Positions 40,403 to 48,723 of a stretch of 62,467 nt of DNA are shown piece after piece; the stretch's first letter is position 1; the number at the start of each line of letters is the position of its first letter. Below the pieces are notes generated by a model, which was not told where the DNA came from, searched no databases, and saw only the letters and a program-made list of their open reading frames with translations. This stretch comes from Virgisporangium ochraceum (lineage in GTDB: Bacteria > Actinomycetota > Actinomycetes > Mycobacteriales > Micromonosporaceae): contig NZ_BOPH01000120.1 in assembly GCF_016863655.1 (NCBI RefSeq), forward strand, positions 1-62,467. The letters are read 5' to 3'. Made by a program: the position numbers and the translations under genes.

Positions 40403-41140
40403 TCAGGACATTTGGACCGCCGCGAGCACCGGCCGGAGGCGGTCGGCGAGGGCCGGGTCGGCGCGCGCGACCTCGGCCACCAGCGCATCGACGGCCGCGG
40501 TGAGTGCGCGGTGCAGGTCGGCGCCGTCGAGCGACCGGACCAGCGTCGCCTCCAACGGCGCCGTCACGTCGTCGGGCAGCAGGTGGGCACCGCGCGCGTT
40601 GCTCGCCGGGTGGCCGAGCCGCAGGCTCGCGAGGGTCAGCACGTGCCCGCGGACCGCCGCGATCCACTGCTCCGCCTGCCACCGGCGGCCCCGCTGGATC
40701 GACGTCCACGCGTGCAGTGCGTGGTGCCAGGCGAGCCCGGTCACGTGGCCGGGGTCGGTCGCCGGGAACGGCGCCGGCCGGCCCTCGGTGCCGAACACCG
40801 TCTGCCAGCGCGGTCCGCGCGGCCCGAAGTCGGCGGTGGGGGTGAACGCGAGGTCGACCTCCAGGCCGGTGCTCAGCAGGAACACCCGGTACACGGCCGA
40901 CCCGGACGGCAGGTCCCAGTGGTGGACAGCGTCGTGGTCGCGGTAGATCGCGTCGGTCCAGGCGCGGATCGTGGCGTCGAGGGGACCGTCGACCGCGAGC
41001 GCCAGGTCGATGTCGGACCAGCGGTCGCCCGCGCCGACGACGTGTGACCCGGTGACCGCGGCCCCCACGACGGCGGGGTCGGCGGCGGCCCGGTCGAGCA
41101 ACTGCTGGCGGACGGCATCACGGGACTCGACGGTGAACAC
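40403..41140 (-). CDS. nucleotidyltransferase domain protein (minimal-NTase/ANT-like)
   Basis: The 245-residue protein has VVGAAVTGSHVVGAGDRWSDIDLALAVDG, the GS-x-D-x-D NTase core, a third acidic strand GLEVDLAFTP, and a helical C-terminal domain. This is the layout of aminoglycoside 4'- or 6-adenylyltransferases and of many uncharacterised NTases. The substrate is unknown. It is divergent from the TetR-aidB operon, with a perfect palindromic operator in between, so it may share that control. Confidence 0.87.
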   Translation of the reverse strand: MFTVESRDAVRQQLLDRAAADPAVVGAAVTGSHVVGAGDRWSDIDLALAVDGPLDATIRAWTDAIYRDHDAVHHWDLPSGSAVYRVFLLSTGLEVDLAFTPTADFGPRGPRWQTVFGTEGRPAPFPATDPGHVTGLAWHHALHAWTSIQRGRRWQAEQWIAAVRGHVLTLASLRLGHPASNARGAHLLPDDVTAPLEATLVRSLDGADLHRALTAAVDALVAEVARADPALADRLRPVLAAVQMS

Positions 41141-41169
41141 CGCGCCAGGTTACTCTGGCCACGTTGATC

Positions 41170-41183
41170 TGAATCCGGATTCA
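41170..41183. promoter_or_regulatory. palindromic TetR-type operator
   Basis: TGAATCCGGATTCA is a perfect 14-base palindrome, 14 bases before the TetR ATG and 29 bases from the divergent NTase start. Its position suggests autoregulation by the TetR protein. Confidence 0.75.
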
Positions 41184-41197
41184 TATCTTGAGGACCG

Positions 41198-41815
41198 ATG
41201 CCCTACCGCCCGACCGACCTCACCCGGCGAAACGCCGAAACCAAGCGTGAGGGGCTGCTCCGTGCCGCCCGGTCGCTGGTCGCCGCCGGCGGGTTCCGGG
41301 CGGCCACCGTCGCCGCGGTCGCCGCGCGGTGCGAGATCAGCGTCGGCTCGGTCTACTCGTACTTCGACAGCCGCGACGGCCTGCTGGCGGAGGTGTTCCG
41401 CAGCGCAGCGGGTCACGAGATCGACGTGGTGCGCGCGGCCGTGACCGCCGCCGGAAGCCCGGCCACCGACCGCCTCGGCGCCCTGATCGCCACGTTCAGC
41501 GAGCGGGCGCTGCAGGGCCGGCGGATGGCGTGGGCGCTGCTGTTCGAGCCGGTGAGCCCGGTGGTGGAGGCCGAACGCCTGACGTACCGCCGGTCGTGGA
41601 CCGACCTCGGCGAACAGATCATCGCTGAGGGCGTGGCCGCCGGCGAGTTCGTGCCGCAGGACGCGCGGCTCGCCTCGTCGGCGGTGATGGGCGCCGTGTC
41701 CGAGGCGCTCGTCGGGTGGCTGCGGCCCGACGGCGCCGATCCCGCACCCGACTTCCCCGACGGCATCCGCCGCTTCTGCTTCCGCGCCCTCGGCGCCCGC
41801 GAGGAGACACCATGA
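41198..41815 (+). CDS. TetR-family transcriptional regulator
   Basis: The 205-residue regulator has an N-terminal helix-turn-helix (KREGLLRAARSLVAAGGFRAATVAAVAARCEISVGSVYSYFDSRDGLLAEVF) and a ligand-binding C-terminal domain. The stop overlaps the acyl-CoA dehydrogenase start by four bases (ATGA), so the two are one operon and the regulator probably controls it through the palindrome at 41170-41183. A fatty-acyl or related ligand is a guess from the partner enzyme. Confidence 0.94.
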   Translation: MPYRPTDLTRRNAETKREGLLRAARSLVAAGGFRAATVAAVAARCEISVGSVYSYFDSRDGLLAEVFRSAAGHEIDVVRAAVTAAGSPATDRLGALIATFSERALQGRRMAWALLFEPVSPVVEAERLTYRRSWTDLGEQIIAEGVAAGEFVPQDARLASSAVMGAVSEALVGWLRPDGADPAPDFPDGIRRFCFRALGAREETP

Positions 41816-43413
41816 CCCACGAGGTTCTCAACCAGGCGCCGCCGCGCACCGGGATCGACGAGTACGCGACGAACGTGGCGCTGACCGAGGCCGTCGAGCG
41901 GTACGACGCGCAGTGGGCCACCGCCCGGCTCCACGAGGTCGGCGCGCTCGTCGGTCGGGAGGACTTCCAACGGGACGCGGAGCTGGCGAACACGAACCCG
42001 CCCGTGTTCTCCGGCCACGACCGCTGGGGGCACCGGGTCGACGCGGTCGACTTCCACCCCGCCTACCACCGGGTGATGGGCGCGGCGGTCGCGCACGGCG
42101 CGCACACGAGCTGCTGGGCCGAGCCGCGCGCGGGCGCGCACGTCGCGCGGGCCGCGACGTTCATGCTCTTCGCCCAGGTCGAGCCGGGGCATGCCTGCCC
42201 GGTGAGCATGACGCACGCGGTGGTGCCGTCGCTGCGGTTCACGCCGGAGCTGGCCGACTTCTGGCTGCCGAAGGTCTACTCGCGGTCGTACGACCCGGCA
42301 CTGCGGGACCCCGCGCTGAAGGACTCGGCCGTCTTCGGGATGGCGATGACCGAGAAGCAGGGCGGCTCCGACGTGCGGGCGAACACCACCCGCGCCGTCG
42401 ACGCCGGCGACGGGACGTGGCGGCTCACCGGTCACAAGTGGTTCTGCTCGGCGCCGCAGTCCGACGCGTTCCTGGTGCTGGCGCAGACCGCGAACGGGTT
42501 GTCGTGCTTCGTGGTGCCGCGGATACTGCCCGGCGGCGACCGCAACGTCTTCCGGATCCAGCGGCTGAAGGACAAGCTGGGCAACCGGTCGAACGCCTCG
42601 TCGGAGATCGAGCTCGACGGCACCACCGGCTGGCTGGTCGGCGAGGAGGGGCGCGGGGTGCGCACCATCATCGAGATGGTCACACAGACCCGGCTCGACT
42701 GCGTCCTCGGCAGCACCGCGGGCATGCGGCAGTCGGTCGCCGAGGCGGCGTGGCACGTGCGTCACCGCAGCGCGTTCGGAAAGGTCCTCGTCGACCAGCC
42801 GGCGATGACCGCGGTCGTCGCCGACCTTCAGCTCGAGGCCGAAGCCGCCACGTGGACCGCGATGCGCCTCGCGGCCGCGTACGGGAACGACGACCGCGAG
42901 TCGGTGGCGTTCCGGCGCCTGGCGACCGCGGTCGCGAAGTACTGGATCTGCAAGCGCGGACCGAACCACGCGTACGAGGCGCTGGAGTGCCTCGGCGGAA
43001 ACGGCTACACGGAAGGCTTCCCGCTCGCGCGGCGCTACCGGGAGCAGCCGCTGATGGCGATCTGGGAGGGGTCGGGCAACGTCATCGCGCTCGACGTGCT
43101 GCGCGCGATGGCGCGGGAGCCCGAGTCGGTCGAGGCGGTCGAGCGCGAGCTCGCGTCGGCGCTCGGTGCGCACGCGGCGTTCGACGCGCACGTCGCGGTC
43201 ACCCGGAAGCTTCTCGCCGGTGCCACGGATTCCACCGCGCGCCGCGTGGTGGAGGCGCTGGCACTGGCGTTGCAGGGCGCGGTGCTCATCCGGGAGGCGC
43301 CGACCGCGGTCGCCGACGCGTTCGTCGCCGGTCGGCTCGGACCGGACCGCGGCCTGGAGTACGGCACGCTGGATCCGGGACTGGACCTCGCGGCCATCGC
43401 GGCCCGCGCATGA
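41812..43413 (+). CDS. aidB: AidB-like acyl-CoA dehydrogenase
   Basis: This 533-residue flavoprotein belongs to the AidB branch of acyl-CoA dehydrogenases: NPPVFSGHDRWGHRVDAVDFHPAYHRVM near the N-terminus, FGMAMTEKQGGSDVRANTT as the FAD/substrate signature, HKWFCSAPQSDAFLVLAQT, the linker RSAFGKVLVDQPAM, and ALECLGGNGYTEGFPLARRYREQPLMAIWEGSGNV at the active-site region. E. coli AidB binds DNA and FAD in the alkylation response; for actinobacterial relatives the role is less certain. It is translationally coupled to the TetR gene. Confidence 0.93.
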   Translation: MTHEVLNQAPPRTGIDEYATNVALTEAVERYDAQWATARLHEVGALVGREDFQRDAELANTNPPVFSGHDRWGHRVDAVDFHPAYHRVMGAAVAHGAHTSCWAEPRAGAHVARAATFMLFAQVEPGHACPVSMTHAVVPSLRFTPELADFWLPKVYSRSYDPALRDPALKDSAVFGMAMTEKQGGSDVRANTTRAVDAGDGTWRLTGHKWFCSAPQSDAFLVLAQTANGLSCFVVPRILPGGDRNVFRIQRLKDKLGNRSNASSEIELDGTTGWLVGEEGRGVRTIIEMVTQTRLDCVLGSTAGMRQSVAEAAWHVRHRSAFGKVLVDQPAMTAVVADLQLEAEAATWTAMRLAAAYGNDDRESVAFRRLATAVAKYWICKRGPNHAYEALECLGGNGYTEGFPLARRYREQPLMAIWEGSGNVIALDVLRAMAREPESVEAVERELASALGAHAAFDAHVAVTRKLLAGATDSTARRVVEALALALQGAVLIREAPTAVADAFVAGRLGPDRGLEYGTLDPGLDLAAIAARA

Positions 43414-43508
43414 TGGACCGCGACCTGCTCGACCGGCTCGACGCCGGCATCGGGCCGGCCGCGGAGGCACAGCTCGCCGCCGAGGTCGTCTTCCTCACCC
43501 ACAACCCG
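43410..43508 (+). pseudogene. truncated open frame after aidB
   Basis: An ATG that overlaps the aidB stop region starts MMDRDLLDRLDAGIGPAAEAQLAAEVVFLTHNP with the same high third-position GC as its neighbours. After about codon 33, at ATT CAA GGT, the bias collapses, and the frame runs without a stop into the next gene. It looks like the first 33 codons of a lost third operon gene. It could also be a short real peptide. Confidence 0.35.
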
Positions 43509-43592
43509 ATTCAAGGTCGCTTCAAGGTTCAGTCAACGCGCGGTCGTCACCGTGGTCCCGTCAGCACATCGACCGACCAGGAAGTGAACGAC

Positions 43593-43922
43593 ATGAGACC
43601 CAGTTCGAAGCGCCGGTGGTCCCGGACGCTCGCCGGTGCCGGCCTCGCCGCGGTGGCGGCCCTCACGGTCGTCTCGGCGCCGACGGCGGCCTACGCCGAC
43701 ATCCAGCCGTGCGACCCGTTCGACATCGACTGCAACCCCCTCGAGTACACGCCTCCGCGGTACGACGCCATCGGGAGTGACCGCGACCTCGACCGCGCCC
43801 GCCGCGAGGCGGAGGCCGAGGCGGCGGCGCACTGTCCCGGCCACTCCTACGACGTGGTCCGGGTGCGGGTGACCTACGACGACGGCGTCTGGCGCTACAC
43901 GTTGACCTACCACTGCGACTGA
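43593..43922 (+). CDS. small secreted cysteine-containing protein
   Basis: The 109-residue protein has a Sec signal peptide (SKRRWSRTLAGAGLAAVAALTVVSAPTAAYA) and a mature part of about 75 residues with four cysteines (QPCDPFDIDCNP, AHCPGHSYD, YHCD). A charged Asp/Arg/Glu helix joins the two halves. No family is recognised; a small disulfide-stabilised extracellular protein is the best description. The ATG at 43593 with CAGGAAGTG upstream is the natural start, although the frame is open back to 43410. Confidence 0.78.
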   Translation: MRPSSKRRWSRTLAGAGLAAVAALTVVSAPTAAYADIQPCDPFDIDCNPLEYTPPRYDAIGSDRDLDRARREAEAEAAAHCPGHSYDVVRVRVTYDDGVWRYTLTYHCD

Positions 43923-43969
43923 CGTTCCGGGCCCGGTCGGCGGCGTCACCCTCCGGATAGGATGCGGGC

Positions 43970-44689
43970 GTGACGACTCCGGAGACGCTGGCCGACCGGG
44001 CGTACCAGCAGCTGCGGAACGACATCGCGGCCGGCGAGCTCGCACCGGGTACGAAGCTCACCGAGCGGGGTGTCGCCGAGCGCCTGTCGATCAGCCCCAC
44101 GCCGGTGCGGGAGGCGCTGCGGCGGCTCGAACTCGACGGGCTCATCGAGCGCATCGGGCCGCGCACGCTCAAGGTCGCCGCCTTCCACGAGTCCGCCGTC
44201 GACGAGCTGTCGGAGGTGGAGGTGGGGCTGCGCGGGCTGATCGCGCGGTTCGCGGCCCGGCACGCGACCCCGGAGCAGCTCGACGCCCTCGACGCGATCC
44301 TCGACGACACCGACGACCAGCTGATCCTCATCAAGCAGCGGCACTCGCGCAACCAGCCCGTCGAGCGGCACCTGCACGGGCTGTTCGACTCGATGCAGCG
44401 CTTCAACGACACGGTCAGCGCCTGCGCCCACAACCCGGTCCTGGCGCGCATGCTCGAACAGAGCCGCGTCTTCAGCCGGGTGCAGCGCCGGGAGCTGCAG
44501 CTGCGGCGGGTCGCCGAGGACCCGACGTTCGGGCTCGACCGGTACGCCTACCATCGCGCGCTGGTGCGTGCCCTGCGCGCGGGCGACTCGGCCGAGGCCG
44601 AGCGCATCGAGCTGGAGGACGCCCAGCGCGGTCTCGACGCCCTGCGCGGAGACGACGAGGTCGCCGCGCTGCGCCCGGCTACGAGATAG
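43970..44689 (+). CDS. GntR-family regulator (FCD subfamily)
   Basis: The 239-residue protein has a winged-helix domain (LADRAYQQLRNDIAAGELAPGTKLTERGVAERLSISPTPVREALRRLELDGLIERI) and an all-helical FCD effector domain with metal-binding histidines (RHLHGLFDSMQRFNDTV, YHRALVRALRAGD). FCD regulators usually sense organic acids. It starts at a GTG and is followed 95 bases later by the MFS permease operon, whose promoter contains a perfect 14-base palindrome. It is therefore the likely regulator of that operon. Confidence 0.94.
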   Translation: MTTPETLADRAYQQLRNDIAAGELAPGTKLTERGVAERLSISPTPVREALRRLELDGLIERIGPRTLKVAAFHESAVDELSEVEVGLRGLIARFAARHATPEQLDALDAILDDTDDQLILIKQRHSRNQPVERHLHGLFDSMQRFNDTVSACAHNPVLARMLEQSRVFSRVQRRELQLRRVAEDPTFGLDRYAYHRALVRALRAGDSAEAERIELEDAQRGLDALRGDDEVAALRPATR

Positions 44690-44708
44690 CAAAGCCAGAA
44701 GAAACCCG

Positions 44709-44738
44709 TTGACGATTTTGCTATAGCAAACCTACGCT
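44709..44738 (+). promoter_or_regulatory. promoter with palindromic GntR-type operator for the catabolic operon
   Basis: TTGACG (44709-44714) and TACGCT (44733-44738) are 18 bases apart. The spacer contains the perfect palindrome TTTGCTATAGCAAA (44717-44730), and a half-site ATAGCAAA sits at 44694-44701. Binding there would block RNA polymerase. The site lies immediately downstream of the GntR gene, and the promoter drives the MFS gene at 44785. Confidence 0.78.
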
Positions 44739-44784
44739 GTCCGCACCCCGCCACCGCCTCGGCGGGGTGAAGCGAGGTCGCACC

Positions 44785-46062
44785 ATGGTGACGGTCGCCC
44801 CACGGCAGGTCGGTACGCGGCGCGTGACGTTCCTGGTCGCGCTCGCGGTGTTCGCCCAGGAATCCACCTGGAACTTCTACGACGCCCAGGTGCCACCGCT
44901 CGTGCGCGAGCACGTCACGAGCGCGGCGCTCGTCGGGCTGCTCATGGGGATGGACAACCTGCTCAGCGTCTTCGTGCAGCCGTGGATCGGCAACCGGTCC
45001 GACAACACGCGCACGGCCTGGGGCAGGAGGATCCCGTACATCGTGGTCGGCATGCCGATCGCGGCGCTGTTGTTCCTGCTCGTGCCGTACGCGTCGGTGT
45101 CGCTGCCGCTGCTGGTGGCGGTGATGTTCGGCTACGCGCTGGTCGCCAACGCCTACAAGCCGCTGGTCGAGTCGCTGATGCCCGACTTCGTCCCGCCGCA
45201 GCGGCGCAGCCGGGCCAGCGCCATCATCAAAATCGCGTCGGCGGTGACGGTGATCGTCGCCGCGCTCATCAGCATCCTCGTCGTCGACGAGCACCCCTCG
45301 CTGGCGTTCATGATCCCGCCCGTGCTGATGCTGGTCGCGGTGGCGGTGCTGGCGGCGATGCTCCGTGACAGCTGGTCGCCGGCGTACCAGCAGGCGCTGC
45401 GGGAGGACGCGGAGGACGCCGGCCCGGCGCGTCACCGGCCGCGGGTGCGCGACAGCGTCGCCTTCATCGTCCGTGACCCGGAGCGGGCGCGGCTGTGGCT
45501 GCTCGTCTCGATCGTGCTGTTCGGCTGCGCGTGGGCGGCGTCCCGGTCGCTCATGACCCCGTACGGCATGGAGACCCTCGGCATGTCCCGCGGCGACGCC
45601 GGCGGGATGACGCTGCCGGGCGGGCTCGCATTCCTCCTCGCGGCGTACCCGGCCGCGCTGCTGGCCGAGCGGTTCGGCCGGATACACGTGATGCTGGCCG
45701 GCACGGTGCTGTTCGGGGTCGCGCTGCTGTTCGGCGCCGTCGTGCGCACGCCGACCGGCACCGTGGTGGCGCTCGCCGTCGCCGCGGTCGGTGCCACCGG
45801 GTTCATGATCAACGCGGTGGTGGTGCTGTGGAACCTCGCGCCGTCGGCGCGGGTGCTCGGCACCTACACCGGCCTGTACGCGGTGGCGTGGGCGGGTGGC
45901 GGCTTCCTCGGTCCGGCGCTCGTCGGCGGCATGGTCGACGTCACCGGCTGGGCGTTGCTGCTCGTCGACATCGCGGTCGTCACGGTCGCCGCGGGGGTCG
46001 CGCTGGCCCGGGCGGGCATCGGCAAGCGGCGCGCCGACGCCGAACGGGCGGAGCCGGCATGA
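44785..46062 (+). CDS. MFS transporter, SLC45/GPH-like
   Basis: The 425-residue permease has twelve helices and the motif between helices 2 and 3 WIGNRSDNTRTAWGRRIPYIVVG, typical of sucrose/SLC45-like and glycoside carriers. MPDFVPPQRRSRASAIIKIASAV follows in the loop after helix 4. It is the first gene of the operon and presumably imports its substrate. The ATG at 44785 (MVTVAPRQVG) with an upstream GAGG is preferred to the GTG at 44767. The stop overlaps the next start (ATGA). Confidence 0.9.
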   Translation: MVTVAPRQVGTRRVTFLVALAVFAQESTWNFYDAQVPPLVREHVTSAALVGLLMGMDNLLSVFVQPWIGNRSDNTRTAWGRRIPYIVVGMPIAALLFLLVPYASVSLPLLVAVMFGYALVANAYKPLVESLMPDFVPPQRRSRASAIIKIASAVTVIVAALISILVVDEHPSLAFMIPPVLMLVAVAVLAAMLRDSWSPAYQQALREDAEDAGPARHRPRVRDSVAFIVRDPERARLWLLVSIVLFGCAWAASRSLMTPYGMETLGMSRGDAGGMTLPGGLAFLLAAYPAALLAERFGRIHVMLAGTVLFGVALLFGAVVRTPTGTVVALAVAAVGATGFMINAVVVLWNLAPSARVLGTYTGLYAVAWAGGGFLGPALVGGMVDVTGWALLLVDIAVVTVAAGVALARAGIGKRRADAERAEPA

Positions 46063-47027
46063 CCCGCGTCCTCGTCACGACCGACTACCTGCGCCCCGGC
46101 GACGAGACCGACCGGGTGCTGCGCGCGGCCGGGTGCGAGACGGTGCACCGGCCGCTCTCCGCCCGCAGCGGGCCCGACGACATCGTCGCGGCGCTGCACG
46201 GCGTCGAGGCGGCGCTGGTCGGCCACGAACGGCTGACCGCCGACGTCCTGGGCCGCGCGCCGTCGCTGCGCGTCGTCGTCCGCGCCGGGGTGGGCTACGA
46301 CTCCGTCGACGTGGCCGCCGCCGCGCGGCACGGTGTCACGGTCAGCAACCTGCCCGGGGTCAACGCCACGGCGGTCGCGGAGTACACGCTCGGTCTGCTG
46401 CTCGCGTCGGCGCGGCGGCTGGTCGAGGCCGCGGGCGGGGTCGCGGCCGGTCGGTGGCCCCGATGCGACGGGCGTGAGCTGCGCGGGTCCACGCTGGGGC
46501 TGATCGGGTACGGCGCCACGGCGCGGGCCGTCGTCCCGCTGGCCCGGGCGTTCGGGATGTCCGTGGTGTGCACGACGTCCGTGCCCGCCGCGGAACGCGA
46601 CGGCGAGGGGGTGCGCTTCGTGCCGCTCGACGACCTGCTCCGGGTCGCCGACTACATCTCGGTCCACACCGCTCTCACCGACCGGACCCGTGGGCTCCTC
46701 GACGCCGCCGCGTTCGCCCGCATGAAGCCGACCGCGGTCGTCGTCAACACCGCGCGCGGCCCGGTCGTCGACGAGCGCGCGCTGGCCGACGCCGTCCGCT
46801 CCGGCACGATCGCCGGCGCGGCACTCGACGTCGTCGACGCCGAACCGCTGCCGCCCGACAGCCCGCTGCGGTCCGTCGACGGCATCGTCGTGTACCCACA
46901 CCTCGCGGGACAGACGGCCGAGGCCCGGCGGGCGTCGGGCCTGCGCGGGGCCGCGGAGGTGCTCGACTCGCTCGCCGGACGGCCGCGCCACGCCGTCAAC
47001 CGTGTAAGAGCATCCGGAAAGGCATGA
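46059..47027 (+). CDS. D-2-hydroxyacid dehydrogenase
   Basis: The 322-residue NAD-dependent enzyme has the substrate-domain block LRVVVRAGVGYDSVDVAAAARHGVTVSNLPGVNATAVAEYTLGLLLA, and the coenzyme domain begins GSTLGLIGYGATARAVVPLARAFGM. The nucleotide loop reads GYGATA, where the third glycine of GxGxxG is Ala. The catalytic residues appear as Arg in VNTARGPVVDE, Glu in LDVVDAEPLPP and His in VVYPHLAGQT. It reduces or oxidises a 2-keto/2-hydroxy acid. It is coupled to the MFS gene and precedes the DUF1446 gene by one base, so the operon substrate may be, or may yield, a hydroxyacid. Confidence 0.92.
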   Translation: MTRVLVTTDYLRPGDETDRVLRAAGCETVHRPLSARSGPDDIVAALHGVEAALVGHERLTADVLGRAPSLRVVVRAGVGYDSVDVAAAARHGVTVSNLPGVNATAVAEYTLGLLLASARRLVEAAGGVAAGRWPRCDGRELRGSTLGLIGYGATARAVVPLARAFGMSVVCTTSVPAAERDGEGVRFVPLDDLLRVADYISVHTALTDRTRGLLDAAAFARMKPTAVVVNTARGPVVDERALADAVRSGTIAGAALDVVDAEPLPPDSPLRSVDGIVVYPHLAGQTAEARRASGLRGAAEVLDSLAGRPRHAVNRVRASGKA

Positions 47028-47028
47028 C

Positions 47029-48396
47029 ATGACCGAAGCAGTGCGGATCCTCGTCCCGTGCGGGGCGATCGGCGCCGGGTTCCCGGAGAGCCAGGTCGAA
47101 CGGGGGCTGGCGCTCGGCGCCGACGTCATCGCCGTCGACGGCGGGTCCACCGACTCGGGCCCCTACTACCTGGGTGCCGCGCAGCCGAAGCTGAGTGCCG
47201 CGGCCGTGGCCCGCGACCTGCGGATCCTGCTCCGCGCGGCGGCCCGCGCCGACATCCCGCTGATCGTCGGGTCGTGCGGCACCAGCGGCACCGACGCCGG
47301 CGTCGACTGGGTCGCCGGCATCGCGCGTCAGCTCATGGCCGACGACGGGCTGTCGCTGCCGATGGCCCGGATCTACAGCGGGCAGAGCGTCGCCGACATC
47401 AAGGAGCACCTCAACGCCGGGCGGGTGCACCCGCTGCCGCCGCTGGGCGACCTGCGGGCGGAGACCGTGGAGGACTGCACCCACATCGTCGGGATGATGG
47501 GCCACGAGCCGATCGTCGAGGCGCTGGCGGCCGGTGCCCGGGTGGTGCTCGCCGGGCGCGCCACCGACACCGCGCTCGCCGCGGCGGTGCCGCTGATGCG
47601 GGGCCTGCCCGCCGGGCCCACCTGGCACGCCGCAAAGGTGGCCGAGTGCGGCGACCAGTGCACCACCGCTCCGCGGGCCGGCGGGGTGTTCGTCACCGTC
47701 GACGACACGGGGTTCACGATCGAGCCCCTCGACCCCGACACCGCGTGCACGCCGACCTCCGTCGCCGCGCACATGCTCTACGAGACCGCCGACCCGTTCG
47801 AGATGCGGGAACCGGCCGGCACCCTCGACGTCCGCGAGGCGGCCTACACCGCGCTCGACGACCGGCGGGTGCGCGTGGAGGGGTCCCGGTTCCACCTCGC
47901 GGAGCAGCACACGGTCAAGCTGGAGGGTGCCCGGCCGACCGGCTTCGAGACGATGTCGTTCACCGCGATCCGCGACCCGCACATCCTCGGCCGGCTCGAC
48001 TCGTGGGCCGGGTTCTTCCGCACGATGCTGGTCAAGCGGGTCACGCAGACCTTGGGCCTCGGCGATGACGAGTACGCGTTCGACCTGCGCCTCTACGGCT
48101 ACGACGCGGTCCTCGGCGACCTGGAACCCGGTGACACACCGCCGCGCGAGGTCGGCGTGATGCTGCTCGTCAACGCTCCCGACCAGGCCACCGCGACCGC
48201 GATCGCCAAGACGGCCAACCCGCTGATGCTGCACCTGCCGACCCCCGACATGCGGTACCTGCCGAGCTTCGCGTTCGCCTCGTCGCCGCCGGAGGTCGAG
48301 CGCGGGCGGGCGTACGAGTTCGTGCTCCACCACGTCGTCGACAGCGTGACGCCCACCGCCATGTTCCGCACCGAGCTCGAAGGGATGCCGCTGTGA
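47029..48396 (+). CDS. DUF1446 / AtuA-like protein
   Basis: The 455-residue protein belongs to DUF1446, named after AtuA of the acyclic terpene (citronellol/geraniol) utilisation cluster. The signature N-terminus is RILVPCGAIGAGFPESQVERGLALGADVIAVDGGSTDSGPYYLG, followed by IPLIVGSCGTSGTDAGVDWV, EDCTHIVGMMGHEPIVEALAAGARVVLAGRATDTAL, and the late LDVREAAYTALDDRRVRVEGSRF. The actual reaction of this family is unknown to me. It overlaps the DUF4387 gene by four bases; the pair recurs in many genomes and probably forms one enzyme or complex. Confidence 0.92.
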   Translation: MTEAVRILVPCGAIGAGFPESQVERGLALGADVIAVDGGSTDSGPYYLGAAQPKLSAAAVARDLRILLRAAARADIPLIVGSCGTSGTDAGVDWVAGIARQLMADDGLSLPMARIYSGQSVADIKEHLNAGRVHPLPPLGDLRAETVEDCTHIVGMMGHEPIVEALAAGARVVLAGRATDTALAAAVPLMRGLPAGPTWHAAKVAECGDQCTTAPRAGGVFVTVDDTGFTIEPLDPDTACTPTSVAAHMLYETADPFEMREPAGTLDVREAAYTALDDRRVRVEGSRFHLAEQHTVKLEGARPTGFETMSFTAIRDPHILGRLDSWAGFFRTMLVKRVTQTLGLGDDEYAFDLRLYGYDAVLGDLEPGDTPPREVGVMLLVNAPDQATATAIAKTANPLMLHLPTPDMRYLPSFAFASSPPEVERGRAYEFVLHHVVDSVTPTAMFRTELEGMPL

Positions 48397-48713
48397 GTCC
48401 CACCATCGCCGACCTCGCGCTGGAGGTCCGGTCGAAGAACGCCGGTCCGTTCTGGGTCACCATGGAGCTGTTCATGCGTGACGCGGCCGGCTACCGGATC
48501 GTGGCCGACGAGGCGTTCGTCGACGAGCGGGTCGTCGCGTCGCTGTACGGCATCGACGCCGACACGGTCCGGATTTTCCGGATACCGGCGCTCAACGTCG
48601 TGAAGATCTCCTTCCCCCGGCCGGTGCCGCAGGGGTCGCTGCGCGACCGCGACATCCACGCCGGCCAGCATCACGTTCCCCTGGCCCTCCTCCCCGTACC
48701 TACCAGCGAGTAA
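48393..48713 (+). CDS. DUF4387 family protein
   Basis: The 106-residue protein matches DUF4387: IADLALEVRSKNAGPFWVTMELFMRDAAGYRIVADEAFVDERVVASLYGIDADTVRIFRIPALNVVKISFPRPVPQGSLRDRDIHAGQHHVPL. These small proteins almost always accompany a DUF1446 gene, here with an ATGA-type overlap. It is likely a subunit or partner of the AtuA-like protein. No catalytic motif is known. Confidence 0.9.
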   Translation: MSPTIADLALEVRSKNAGPFWVTMELFMRDAAGYRIVADEAFVDERVVASLYGIDADTVRIFRIPALNVVKISFPRPVPQGSLRDRDIHAGQHHVPLALLPVPTSE

Positions 48714-48723
48714 CCTCACGCGG

